A stretch of 64,000 nt of DNA from Melieria omissa (Eukaryota; Arthropoda; Insecta; Diptera; Ulidiidae): assembly GCA_963971225.1 (NCBI GenBank), contig OZ020270.1, positions 73,486,432 through 73,550,431 on the forward strand, given 5' to 3'. A program made the translations under genes and the position numbers. This document shows, piece after piece, positions 8,262-18,788 of the stretch. The notes beneath the pieces are model-generated. The model saw only the letters and a program-made list of their open reading frames with translations, did not search any database and was not told where the DNA came from. Within the stretch, counting starts at the first letter, position 1. Each line of letters opens with the position of its first letter.

Positions 8262-8407
8262 TATTCGAAAGTTGAACAATTATTCGACTATTCGAAGCAC
8301 ATCGACTATTCGAATAGCACTATTCGAATACTATTCGTACAAACAACCACTATTCGAATAATCGATTAATCGATTTTCAAACTATTCGATTACTTTCAAG
8401 AGCCCTA
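8262..8407. repeat. TATTCGA-rich block ending AGAGCCCTA, directly upstream of the transposase (U2)
   Basis: About seven TATTCGA motifs plus one TATTCGT lie in 146 bp, several of them as full TATTCGAATA palindromes, plus ATCGATTAATCGAT. Read on the minus strand the block begins TAGGGCTCTTGAAAGTAATC, which resembles an hAT-type terminus followed by subterminal repeats; this is inference, since no partner terminus was found. It ends 17 bp before the candidate start ATG, so it also occupies the promoter position. In every unit it lies from ~167 to ~22 bp before the fixed exon-1 point (for example 13491-13636, 18627-18772). U9 has one change, TATTCGCTTAC, at 41886. Confidence 0.55.
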
Positions 8408-8423
8408 CATGCTGGTTGTCAAA

Positions 8424-11260
8424 ATGGTTTGTTTACATTTTTCATTCCGTTGTGGTTTGAATTCAAACTGTCTTATCTGCGACTGAAGGTTTTATTAAAA
8501 ATTTTGTGTATTTTCACGATTTTCACGACGAAAAAGTGTACCATTTGTGGGAAAAAACGGCGTCGGGGCACTGGACCTTTTTTTCAAGTTCCTCTCGACG
8601 ACCGTAGAAGAGGCATTTGGATTGCAAAATGTAATTTTGTGTTCCCGGCTCGTTCGTTTGTTTGCGGAGATCATTTTTTGGCAACTGATTTTATCAGAGG
8701 GCCAAAAATGATCAAGTTAATGCCACATGCAGCACCGTTGCCGTAAGTATATGAAATTTAAGCCTACCGAAACATTAAATTGGCAGTGGCAGAGCATGTG
8801 CACAAAACTTAAATTCAAATGAATTTGATTTATTATAACGCGAGCATTTCGCATTACGATGTCCCCCAGGAGGAGCAGTTCGAAGACCTGCTAATTTTAC
8901 TACATCCACCAAAAGAGTGCAAGGAGTTCTATACCCAGACAGAGTAAGTTTCAATGAGATGTATTTGAAAACTTGATTGTAATTTATACTTGTAGCCCAA
9001 TAATCCAGGAATATTTTATGGAAAAAGAAATTTCGGACTTAAAAAAAGAAGTCAAAAAATTAAAGGAGGAGAACAAGCGCCTACAGCACAGACTGGACGA
9101 ATGCGAGGCGATTGTGTCAACTGTGAGATCCATATTCACAGATGGACAAGTGAGAAAAATGGTGTACCAGGTATTGTTTATTGTATTAACCACAACTTGA
9201 ACGATGTTAATGCGAATTGTATATGTTTGTTTATTTCACAGAACGAAATATTAAATGGAGTTGGCCTGATATTTCAAGCACCATATGCCTGCACGCGTCT
9301 GGGCCATGTGCATATAATCACTTATATACAAAAGGCTTCCCGCTGCCCCATGTCTCCACTCTTCAACGCTGGTATAGAATGGTTGACGTAAGTGAGGGAA
9401 TTCTGTCAACAGCCATGGATTTGATGCGACACATAACAGATTTGTCAAATGAAGCCAAAATCTGTGTTCTCGCGTTCGACGAGATGAAAGTCGCAGAAAC
9501 TTACGAATACGACCAAAGAGCGGACTGTGTACGGAAACCTGCCAATTATGTCCAGGTGGTGATGGCGAGGGGTCTGAAGAAATCGTGGAAGCAACCCGTT
9601 TTCTACGATTTCGACCAGCAAATGACCAAACCAATTTTGATTTCGGTAATCTCGGCACTACACCACGCAGGTTTTTCTGTGGTGGCAATTGTTTGTGACA
9701 TGGGACTCACAAAACGAAAGCTGTGGAAAAGTTTGGAAGTAACAGTAGGTGAGTAATATGTTTGAATTTAATTTAATAAGTTTGAGTTTACATAAGCAAT
9801 TTTTTTCGTAATTTAGACCAGCCATACTTCGAACACCCCGTGAATAAAAAGGAAAAAATATTCACTTTTGCCGACGCTCCCCATCTTCTAAAATTAATCA
9901 GAAACCACTTCCTGGACACCGAAATTATGTGGAAGGGCGAACTGCTGACAACGCGCAGCTTAGCTGATCTGCTCAAACATACGAGCACATCAGACGCGTC
10001 AATTACATTCAAACTGACGACCGAACATCTAACAGTTAAAGGAGTCGGTATGTTATTTATGTTATGATGTTATGTTCGCTAATGTTAACAACAAAATTCG
10101 TTACAATTTTTAGCCCGTCAAAAAGTTAAGTTAACAGCACAAGTATTTTCAAATACCACCGCCGCTGCTATACGACGCTCATTAGGAATGGACATATACA
10201 AGCCAACACAAACAGCTGAAATGATTCAGCTTGTTAATGATTGGTTTGATGTCCTCAATTCCTCCATGGGAACATTTGGGTACCCAGGAAAGGTAATTTT
10301 TCTTTCCAATAAAGCCGAAAAATAGTTAAATTAAAAAATTTTTAAATTAAAATTTGTATGTATTTTTACAGGAACCATATGGTGTAAAGCTCAAAAGCCA
10401 AGATAAGGTTATTGAGCGGATGAATGCCTTCATGTCTTCTCCAATTATTCCAAACAAAAAAAGTCTGGAAATATTTCAAAAAGGAATTTTAATGACTAAT
10501 TCCGCCTTGGTAATGCTCCACCAATATGTTAAGGCGAAGTGCAATATGGAGTACTTTCTAACAAACCGCCTTAACCAGGATGTGTTGGAGCACTTCTTTG
10601 GGGCAATTCGAAGCAAGGGTGGTCTGAATGATCATCCTTCCCCCAAGGAGTTTAAATACCGGCTGAGGAAATATATCTTAGGTATGTTTCATATTAATTT
10701 CGTGTAATTTTTTTAATATTAATTTTTTAATTTAATTAATTTTTTCATTAATTTCTTAATCACTATTTAGCCAGAAATACCGAGCACCTAAGAGGAATAG
10801 GCAATGTTTCTAAGGACACAACGGGTTGGCTCGGCACCGTACACAAACATGGCGACCAGGCCGAGATTACCCTTGACAGCTTGAATGAGTCCTCAATTTC
10901 CTTCGACAGTCCTGACCCAGAGGAAGAGTCGGGAATCATCGCTGATTTTAATACGGACTCATTGCATGACATCGGCGTGCTTCATGAAGACGCAAAAAGC
11001 CAGGTCCGCGATTCCTAAGCGCAATTAAAGAAATGGAGAGCGTGTTCTACGCAATAAATCAAATGAAAATTTCATATCGAAAAAAGCTGAAGCGATTGCT
11101 GGAAAAAAGCGCCCACGTAGGCGTCCCAGAGCATGTGAAGCGATTTTTCTTCACATGCAGAATTCATTTCCGTGTGCACCATTTAAACAAGCGCTTAAAG
11201 ACGATGAAGGCCAAACAGAAAATAATGGGGTACAAAAAATTCATCAAAATCAATCTGTAA
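8424..11260 (+). pseudogene. P-like (THAP9/P-element family) transposase, U2, reference copy
   Basis: Exons: to 8742, 8845-8943, 8996-9170, 9242-9748, 9817-10047, 10114-10292, 10372-10681 and 10771-11018, with the C-terminal segment at 11033-11260. Introns are 52-102 nt with GT...AG ends. Order: THAP finger (CTIC, GIW, CGDHF); coiled coil (EISDLKKEVKKLKEENKRL); RNase H-like core with FDEMKV, VCDMGLTKRKLW, ADAPHLLKLIRN and NQDVLEHFFGAIRSKGG, holding the expected catalytic D, D and E; C-terminal segment (RFFFTCRIHFRVHHLN). Summed exons give about 740 residues, near the 751 of the fly P protein. Two breaks occur in all copies: exon 3 ends in phase 0 but exon 4 needs one extra base, and the C-terminal segment lies one frame off from exon 8 (stop at 11016). 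No in-frame ATG precedes the finger. The exon 2 acceptor at 8844 is weak but the only in-phase choice. U2 has NEAK where U1 and U4-U13 have NEDK. Confidence 0.9.
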
Positions 11261-12397
11261 AACTGGGAGAGAAAAAAGGTGAAATTAATCATTCCATTTT
11301 TTAAATATTTGTTTACTTATACAGCACACGCAGCGGCCACACCTTCACTAGCTAGAGGCTTCAAGACAGCAGTGCACTCTGAAAGTGGTAAGAGGAACAA
11401 AAGTTAAAATCATTACATTTTTAAAATTTATATTTACTTATACAGCACATGCGGCTACAGCCCTTCGTTGGAGTCTTGCCTGACTGATGTTAAATAAACG
11501 ATTGAGCTCAACCGCTCACGACGCCTCTCTGATCAAGTACTGAGCGGTGACCAATAAGGTACACCATAATGGACAGCGAGAAGGTTTAGTGGGTTCAAGT
11601 CTCACACTGACGGCTTCGGCCAAGGGCTTTCGATGCTTCCTCCTCGTAAAACAAAACAAAAAAAAACACTTTTCCAAAACCTTAAATTAATAAATTTGCC
11701 TTAGTCCAAATAAGTATCTGCAGTGCAGCAACGTTTCTCGATGTCCGCGTTGTAGGAACTATCTTGCACATTTATTGCCACTCGCTGTGCTGCGTCACTC
11801 CTGAACTCAGCGTTTTCGTTGGCAAAGCACTGAAAAAATAGTTTTTCTCGTATAAAATACTTCAATGTTTCTTTTTACTGCTTACTTTTTACCAGCAGCA
11901 GTCAATTTTGTGTTTTTCTCGTTTCCTTTGTTCACTTGAATCGTAAGAAATGTATCAGCTGATTTTGACAAGCAGCATGCCCAAAAGCACTAACAAAATA
12001 CATGGGAATCCTAGTGCTACTTCCCCTTATACCCTCATAAGGTCGTATCACCTTATTAATACACCTTGTCTATGTGTTTATTTGCTTAGTGGCATGATGA
12101 AATAAACAAGGTGAAGCGAGTAGATGGCATACCCTTATTTTGACAAAAGAGCTTTTGAAAAACTGACGTTTTCAAAATAAATTCTCTCAAAACATGAAAG
12201 TCTTCTTCTTTCTTCGCTTTTCACGACTGCTTGTCACCAACTGACTGTTTATTTGAATCTTACATCTACTACCACTTGAGGCTACAATGCTATTACATTA
12301 CATTTAGATCTATTACTACTGTACACTACAATATATATATTTTAGGAAAAAATTTCCAGCAACTTTGAAAGGAAACAAAAATATTCGATTTTAAAAA

Positions 12398-13478
12398 CTT
12401 AAGGGGAGGTTCTTTCAAATTTTTTTGAAAAAATCGTGGTTTTTTTCACATAAAATGAAAGCTGTATGTCCGTAGAATATGTGTACGAAAGGATTTTTCG
12501 ATACGATCGCCTTGTCCGCATACGAGTTTGTTTCTTCTACAGTGTTTTTCCCAGTTTTTGCCCGGAGCTGCTATCTTTCAACACGTTTTTCTCGAAACCA
12601 CGTTTTCCATCTGAATTTCAAGGATATCTTTTGATCTATTGTTCTAATTTCCTTAATCTAAAGCATGTTTGAAAGGTGATCATTTTCTGTATGGCTTATA
12701 CCTAAAACGAGCATAAGTTACTATTAAATTGTTATTTATAATTAAGGTTTAATAACAAAAAAAGTGGCAAAAAAAAATTTTTTTTTTTCGAGCGTTCACA
12801 TTTCAGTCAATTTTTGGTCAAAAATCATTATAGTTAGGTATAAGCCATAGAAAATTTCATCTACTTTCATTTAAAAAAACCTTTTTCATTTCAGATTACT
12901 ACAAGAGGCTGTAGGCTTGAAATTCGGAGACTAGATTTTTCAGGCAGTGATCGACGAAAGCCGCCATTGTTCAGCCGCCATTTTGAATTTTGTTACAAAA
13001 AATATATCATATTATTGTATAGGGTGTGCAGCCGCCGTGGCTCAGTTGGTTAGTGCGCGGTCCAGCGAGTCGCATGCAGAGCGACGCAAGATCGAATACT
13101 GCCTGTAATAACACCTAAAAAAAATAACGGGAAACTCGTTTTCTCTTTCGGTGGCTGTCCTCTCAGCTGGAAATGGCAAACCTCTGAGAGTAAAAATTGC
13201 CTATGAAAAAGCTCCCAACCTGCCGTTCGGAACCGGCATAAAACTGTAGGTCCCTTCCACCCGCGTACAAAATTCACACGCACAACACGGGTGGTTGCGG
13301 GAAGCTAGGCCTTAGTCTCGCGTAAGCGGGCTGTCGTGCCAATTAATTAATTAATTAATATAATAAAATACCCATTCAACCGTCAAAACCGGATGTTTCT
13401 ATGTTTTTTCATCATGCCACAAATCATTTCCAAACTTGGGCCTTTTTTTGGCCAAATTTGAAAGAACCTCCCCTTAAG
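12398..13478. mobile_element. TTAA-flanked inverted-repeat element, U2
   Basis: 1081 bp with both 25-bp ends intact. It differs from U1 mainly by a T-run in place of the TTTG after the A-run near 12780. Confidence 0.75.
13031..13359 (+). mobile_element. tRNA-derived SINE, U2
   Basis: Head GCCGCCG, A box followed by GTTAGTGCG, ATTA tail; the same as U1. Confidence 0.75.
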
Positions 13479-13652
13479 TGTTTATAAGATTATTCGAAAG
13501 TTGAACAATTATTCGACTATTCGAAGCACATCGACTATTCGAATAGCACTATTCGAATACTATTCGTACAAACAACCACTATTCGAATAATCGATTAATC
13601 GATTTTCAAACTATTCGATTACTTTCAAGAGCCCTACATGCTGGTTGTCAAA

Positions 13653-16492
13653 ATGGTTTGTTTACATTTTTCATTCCGTTGTGGTTTGAATTCAAACTGT
13701 CTTATCTGCGACTGAAGGTTTTATTAAAAATTTTGTGTATTTTCACGATTTTCACGACGAAAAAGTGTACCATTTGTGGGAAAAAACGGCGTCGGGGCAC
13801 TGGACCTTTTTTTCAAGTTCCTCTCGACGACCGTAGAAGAGGCATTTGGATTGCAAAATGTAATTTTGTGTTCCCGGCTCGTTCGTTTGTTTGCGGAGAT
13901 CATTTTTTGGCAACTGATTTTATCAGAGGGCCAAAAATGATCAAGTTAATGCCACATGCAGCACCGTTGCCGTAAGTATATGAAATTTAAGCCTACCGAA
14001 ACATTAAATTGGCAGTGGCAGAGCATGTGCACAAAACTTAAATTCAAATGAATTTGATTTATTATAACGCGAGCATTTCGCATTACGATGTCCCCCAGGA
14101 GGAGCAGTTCGAAGACCTGCTAATTTTACTACATCCACCAAAAGAGTGCAAGGAGTTCTATACCCAGACAGAGTAAGTTTCAATGAGATGTATTTGAAAA
14201 CTTGATTGTAATTTATACTTGTAGCCCAATAATCCAGGAATATTTTATGGAAAAAGAAATTTCGGACTTAAAAAAAGAAGTCAAAAAATTAAAGGAGGAG
14301 AACAAGCGCCTACAGCACAGACTGGACGAATGCGAGGCGATTGTGTCAACTGTGAGATCCATATTCACAGATGGACAAGTGAGAAAAATGGTGTACCAGG
14401 TATTGTTTATTGTATTAACCACAACTTGAACGATGTTAATGCGAATTGTATATGTTTGTTTATTTCACAGAACGAAATATTAAATGGAGTTGGCCTGATA
14501 TTTCAAGCACCATATGCCTGCACGCGTCTGGGCCATGTGCATATAATCACTTATATACAAAAGGCTTCCCGCTGCCCCATGTCTCCACTCTTCAACGCTG
14601 GTATAGAATGGTTGACGTAAGTGAGGGAATTCTGTCAACAGCCATGGATTTGATGCGACACATAACAGATTTGTCAAATGAAGCCAAAATCTGTGTTCTC
14701 GCGTTCGACGAGATGAAAGTCGCAGAAACTTACGAATACGACCAAAGAGCGGACTGTGTACGGAAACCTGCCAATTATGTCCAGGTGGTGATGGCGAGGG
14801 GTCTGAAGAAATCGTGGAAGCAACCCGTTTTCTACGATTTCGACCAGCAAATGACCAAACCAATTTTGATTTCGGTAATCTCGGCACTACACCACGCAGG
14901 TTTTTCTGTGGTGGCAATTGTTTGTGACATGGGACTCACAAAACGAAAGCTGTGGAAAAGTTTGGAAGTAACAGTAGGTGAGTAATATGTTTGAATTTAA
15001 TTTAATAAGTTTGAGTTTACATAAGCAATTTTTTTCGTAATTTAGACCAGCCATACTTCGAACACCCCGTGAATAAAAAGGAAAAAATATTCACTTTTGC
15101 CGACGCTCCCCATCTTCTAAAATTAATCAGAAACCACTTCCTGGACACCGAAATTATGTGGAAGGGCGAACTGCTGACAACGCGCAGCTTAGCTGATCTG
15201 CTCAAACATACGAGCACATCAGACGCGTCAATTACATTCAAACTGACGACCGAACATCTAACAGTTAAAGGAGTCGGTATGTTATTTATGTTATGATGTT
15301 ATGTTCGCTAATGTTAACAACAAAATTCGTTACAATTTTTAGCCCGTCAAAAAGTTAAGTTAACAGCACAAGTATTTTCAAATACCACCGCCGCTGCTAT
15401 ACGACGCTCATTAGGAATGGACATATACAAGCCAACACAAACAGCTGAAATGATTCAGCTTGTTAATGATTGGTTTGATGTCCTCAATTCCTCCATGGGA
15501 ACATTTGGGTACCCAGGAAAGGTAATTTTTCTTTCCAATAAAGCCGAAAAATAGTTAAATTAAAAAATTTTTAAATTAAAATTTGTATGTATTTTTACAG
15601 GAACCATATGGTGTAAAGCTCAAAAGCCAAGATAAGGTTATTGAGCGGATGAATGCCTTCATGTCTTCTCCAATTATTCCAAACAAAAAAAGTCTGGAAA
15701 TATTTCAAAAAGGAATTTTAATGACTAATTCCGCCTTGGTAATGCTCCACCAATATGTTAAGGCGAAGTGCAATATGGAGTACTTTCTAACAAACCGCCT
15801 TAACCAGGATGTGTTGGAGCACTTCTTTGGGGCAATTCGAAGCAAGGGTGGTCTGAATGATCATCCTTCCCCCAAGGAGTTTAAATACCGGCTGAGGAAA
15901 TATATCTTAGGTATGTTTCATATTAATTTCGTGTAATTTTTTTAATATTAATTTTTTAATTTAATTAATTTTTTCATTAATTTCTTAATCACTATTTAGC
16001 CAGAAATACCGAGCACCTAAGAGGAATAGGCAATGTTTCTAAGGACACAACGGGTTGGCTCGGCACCGTACACAAACATGGCGACCAGGCCGAGATTACC
16101 CTTGACAGCTTGAATGAGTCCTCAATTTCCTTCGACAGTCCTGACCCAGAGGAAGAGTCGGGAATCATCGCTGATTTTAATACGGACTCATTGCATGACA
16201 TCGGCGTGCTTCATGAAGACGCAAAAAGCCAGGTCCGCGATTCCTAAGCGCAATTAAAGAAATGGAGAGCGTGTTCTACGCAATAAATCAAATGAAAATT
16301 TCATATCGAAAAAATCTTCTGAAGCGATTGCTGGAAAAAAGCGCCCACGTAGGCGTCCCAGAGCATGTGAAGCGATTTTTCTTCACATGCAGAATTCATT
16401 TCCGTGTGCACCATTTAAACAAGTGCTTAAAGACGATGAAGGCCAAACAGAAAATAATGGGGTACAAAAAATTCATCAAAATCAATCTGTAA
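13653..16492 (+). pseudogene. P-like transposase, U3
   Basis: Exons lie 5229 bp downstream of those in U2, with the exon 8 stop at 16245-16247 and the C-terminal segment at 16262-16492. The 5' half matches U2 (MPHAAPLP, NEAK, RADC), but the C-terminal segment has one extra codon (RKNLLKRL) and Cys in NKCLK like U4, so U3 is a 5'-U2/3'-U4 mosaic. Exon 7 is uninterrupted and keeps the LNQDVLEHFFG motif. Only the two breaks common to all copies are present. Confidence 0.88.
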
Positions 16493-17534
16493 AACTGGGA
16501 GAGAAAAAAGGTGAAATTAATCATTCCATTTTTTAAATATTTGTTTACTTATACAGCACACGCAGCGGCCACACCTTCACTAGCTAGAGGCTTCAAGACA
16601 GCAGTGCACTCTGAAAGTGGTAAGAGAAACAAAAGTTAAAATCATTACATTTTTAAAATTTATATTTACTTATACAGCACATGCGGCTACAGCCCTTCGT
16701 TGGAGTCTTGCCTGACTGATGTTAACTAAACGATTGAGCTCAACCGCTCACGACGCCTCTCTGATCAAGTACTGAGCGGTGACCAATAAGGTACACCATA
16801 ATGGACAGCGAGAAGGTTTAGTGGGTTCAAGTCTCACACTGACGGCTTCGGCCAAGGGCTTTCGATGCTTCCTCCTCGTAAAACAAAACAAAAAAAAAAA
16901 CACTTTTCCAAAACCTTAAATTAATAAATTTGCCTTAGTCCAAATAAGTATCTGCAGTGCAGCAACGTTTCTCGATGTCCGCGTTGTAGGAACTATCTTG
17001 CACATTTATTGCCACTCGCTGTGCTGCGTCACTCCTGAACTCAGCGTTTTCGTTGGCAAAGCACTGAAAAAATAGTTTTTCTCGTATAAAATACTTCAAT
17101 GTTTCTTTTTACTGCTTACTTTTTACCAGCAGCAGTCAATTTTGTGTTTTTCTCGTTTCCTTTGTTCACTTGAATCGTAAGAAATGTATCAGCTGATTTT
17201 GACAAGCAGCATGCCCAAAAGCACTAACAAAATACATGGGAATCCTAGTGCTACTTCCCCTTATACCCTTATAAGGTCGTATCACCTTATTAATACACCT
17301 TGTCTATGTGTTTATTTGCTTAGTGGCATGATGAAATAAACAAGGTGAAGCGAGTAGATGGCATACCCTTATTTTGACAAAAGAGCTTTTGAAAAACTGA
17401 CGTTTATTTTGAAAATTCTCTCAAAACATGAAAGTCTTCTTCTTTCTTCTTACTACTGTACACTACAATATATATATTTCAGGAAAAAATTTCCAGCAAC
17501 TTTGAAAGGAAACAAAAATATTCGATTTTAAAAA

Positions 17535-18614
17535 CTTAAGGGGAGGTTCTTTCAAATTTTTTTGAAAAAATCGTGTTTTTTTTCACATAAAATGAAAGCT
17601 GTATGTCCGTAGAATATGTGTACGAAAGGATTTTTCGATGCGATCGCCTTGTCCGCATACGAGTTTGTTTCTTCTACAGTGTTTTTCCCAGTTTTTGCCC
17701 GGAGCTGCTATCTTTCAACACGTTTTTCTCGAAACCACGTTTTCCATCTGAATTTCAAGGATATCTTTTGATCTATTGTTCTAATATCCTTAATCTAAAG
17801 CATGTTTGAAAGGTGATCATTTTCTGTATGGCTTATACCTAAAACGAGCATAAGTTACTATTAAATTGTTATTTATAATTAAGGTTTAATAACAAAAAAA
17901 GTGGCAAAAAAAATTTGTTTTTTTCGAGCGTTCACATTTCAGTCAATTTTTGGTCAAAAATCATTATAGTTAGGTATAAGCCATAGAAAATTTCATCTAC
18001 TTTCATTTAAAAAAACCTTTTTCATTTCAGATTACTACAAGAGGCTGTAGGCTTGAAATTCGGAGACTAGATTTTTCAGGCAGTGATCGACGAAAGCTGC
18101 CATTGTTCAGCCGCCATTTTGAATTTTGTTACAAAAAATATATCATATTATTGTATAGGGTGTGCAGCCGCCGTGGCTCAGTTGGTTAGAGCGCGGTCCA
18201 GCGAGTCGCATGCAGAGCGACGCAAGATCGAATACTGCCTGTAATAACACCTAAAAAAAATAACGGGAAACTCGTTTTCTCTTTCGGTGGCTGTCCTCTC
18301 AGCTGGAAATGGCAAACCTCTGAGAGTAAAAATTGCCTATGAAAAAGCTCCCAACCTGCCGTTCGGAACCGGCATAAAACTGTAGGTCCCTTCCACCCGC
18401 GTACAAAATTCACACGCACAACACGGGTGGTTGCGGGAAGCTAGGCCTTAGTCTCGCGTAAGCGGGCTGTCGTGCCAATCAATTAATTAATTAATATAAT
18501 AAAATACCCATTCAACCGTCAAAACCGGATGTTTCTATGTTTTTTCATCATGCCACAAATCATTTCCAAACTTGGGCCTTTTTTTGGCCAAATTTGAAAG
18601 AACCTCCCCTTAAG
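17535..18614. mobile_element. TTAA-flanked inverted-repeat element, U3
   Basis: 1080 bp. It carries GATGCGATCG instead of the GATACGATCG of U1/U2, and AAAGCTGCC instead of AAAGCCGCC. Both variants are shared with U4, U8, U10 and U11. Confidence 0.75.
18167..18495 (+). mobile_element. tRNA-derived SINE, U3
   Basis: The A box is followed by GTTAGAGCG, which is closer to a true tRNA D-arm than the GTTAGTGCG form. The tail starts CAATCAATTA. Confidence 0.75.
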
Positions 18615-18788
18615 TGTTTATAAGATTATTCGAAAGTTGAACAATTATTCGACTATTCGAAGCACATCGACTATTCGAATAGCACTATTCGAATACTATT
18701 CGTACAAACAACCACTATTCGAATAATCGATTAATCGATTTTCAAACTATTCGATTACTTTCAAGAGCCCTACATGCTGGTTGTCAAA

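Noticed and set aside
8429..8536. Hydrophobic 36-residue extension before the THAP finger (LFTFFIPLWFEFKLSYLRLK)
   Set aside because: It begins at TTG with no ATG and would put a membrane-like segment on a nuclear DNA-binding protein; it is more likely 5' UTR or intron.
9388..9413. GTAAGT...CAACAG within exon 4 as a possible intron
   Set aside because: Only 25 nt long, and it lies within conserved coding sequence (VDVSEGILST).
9251..9688. 145-codon minus-strand frame opposite exon 4
   Set aside because: Shadow of the conserved transposase exon on the plus strand, which carries the recognisable motifs.
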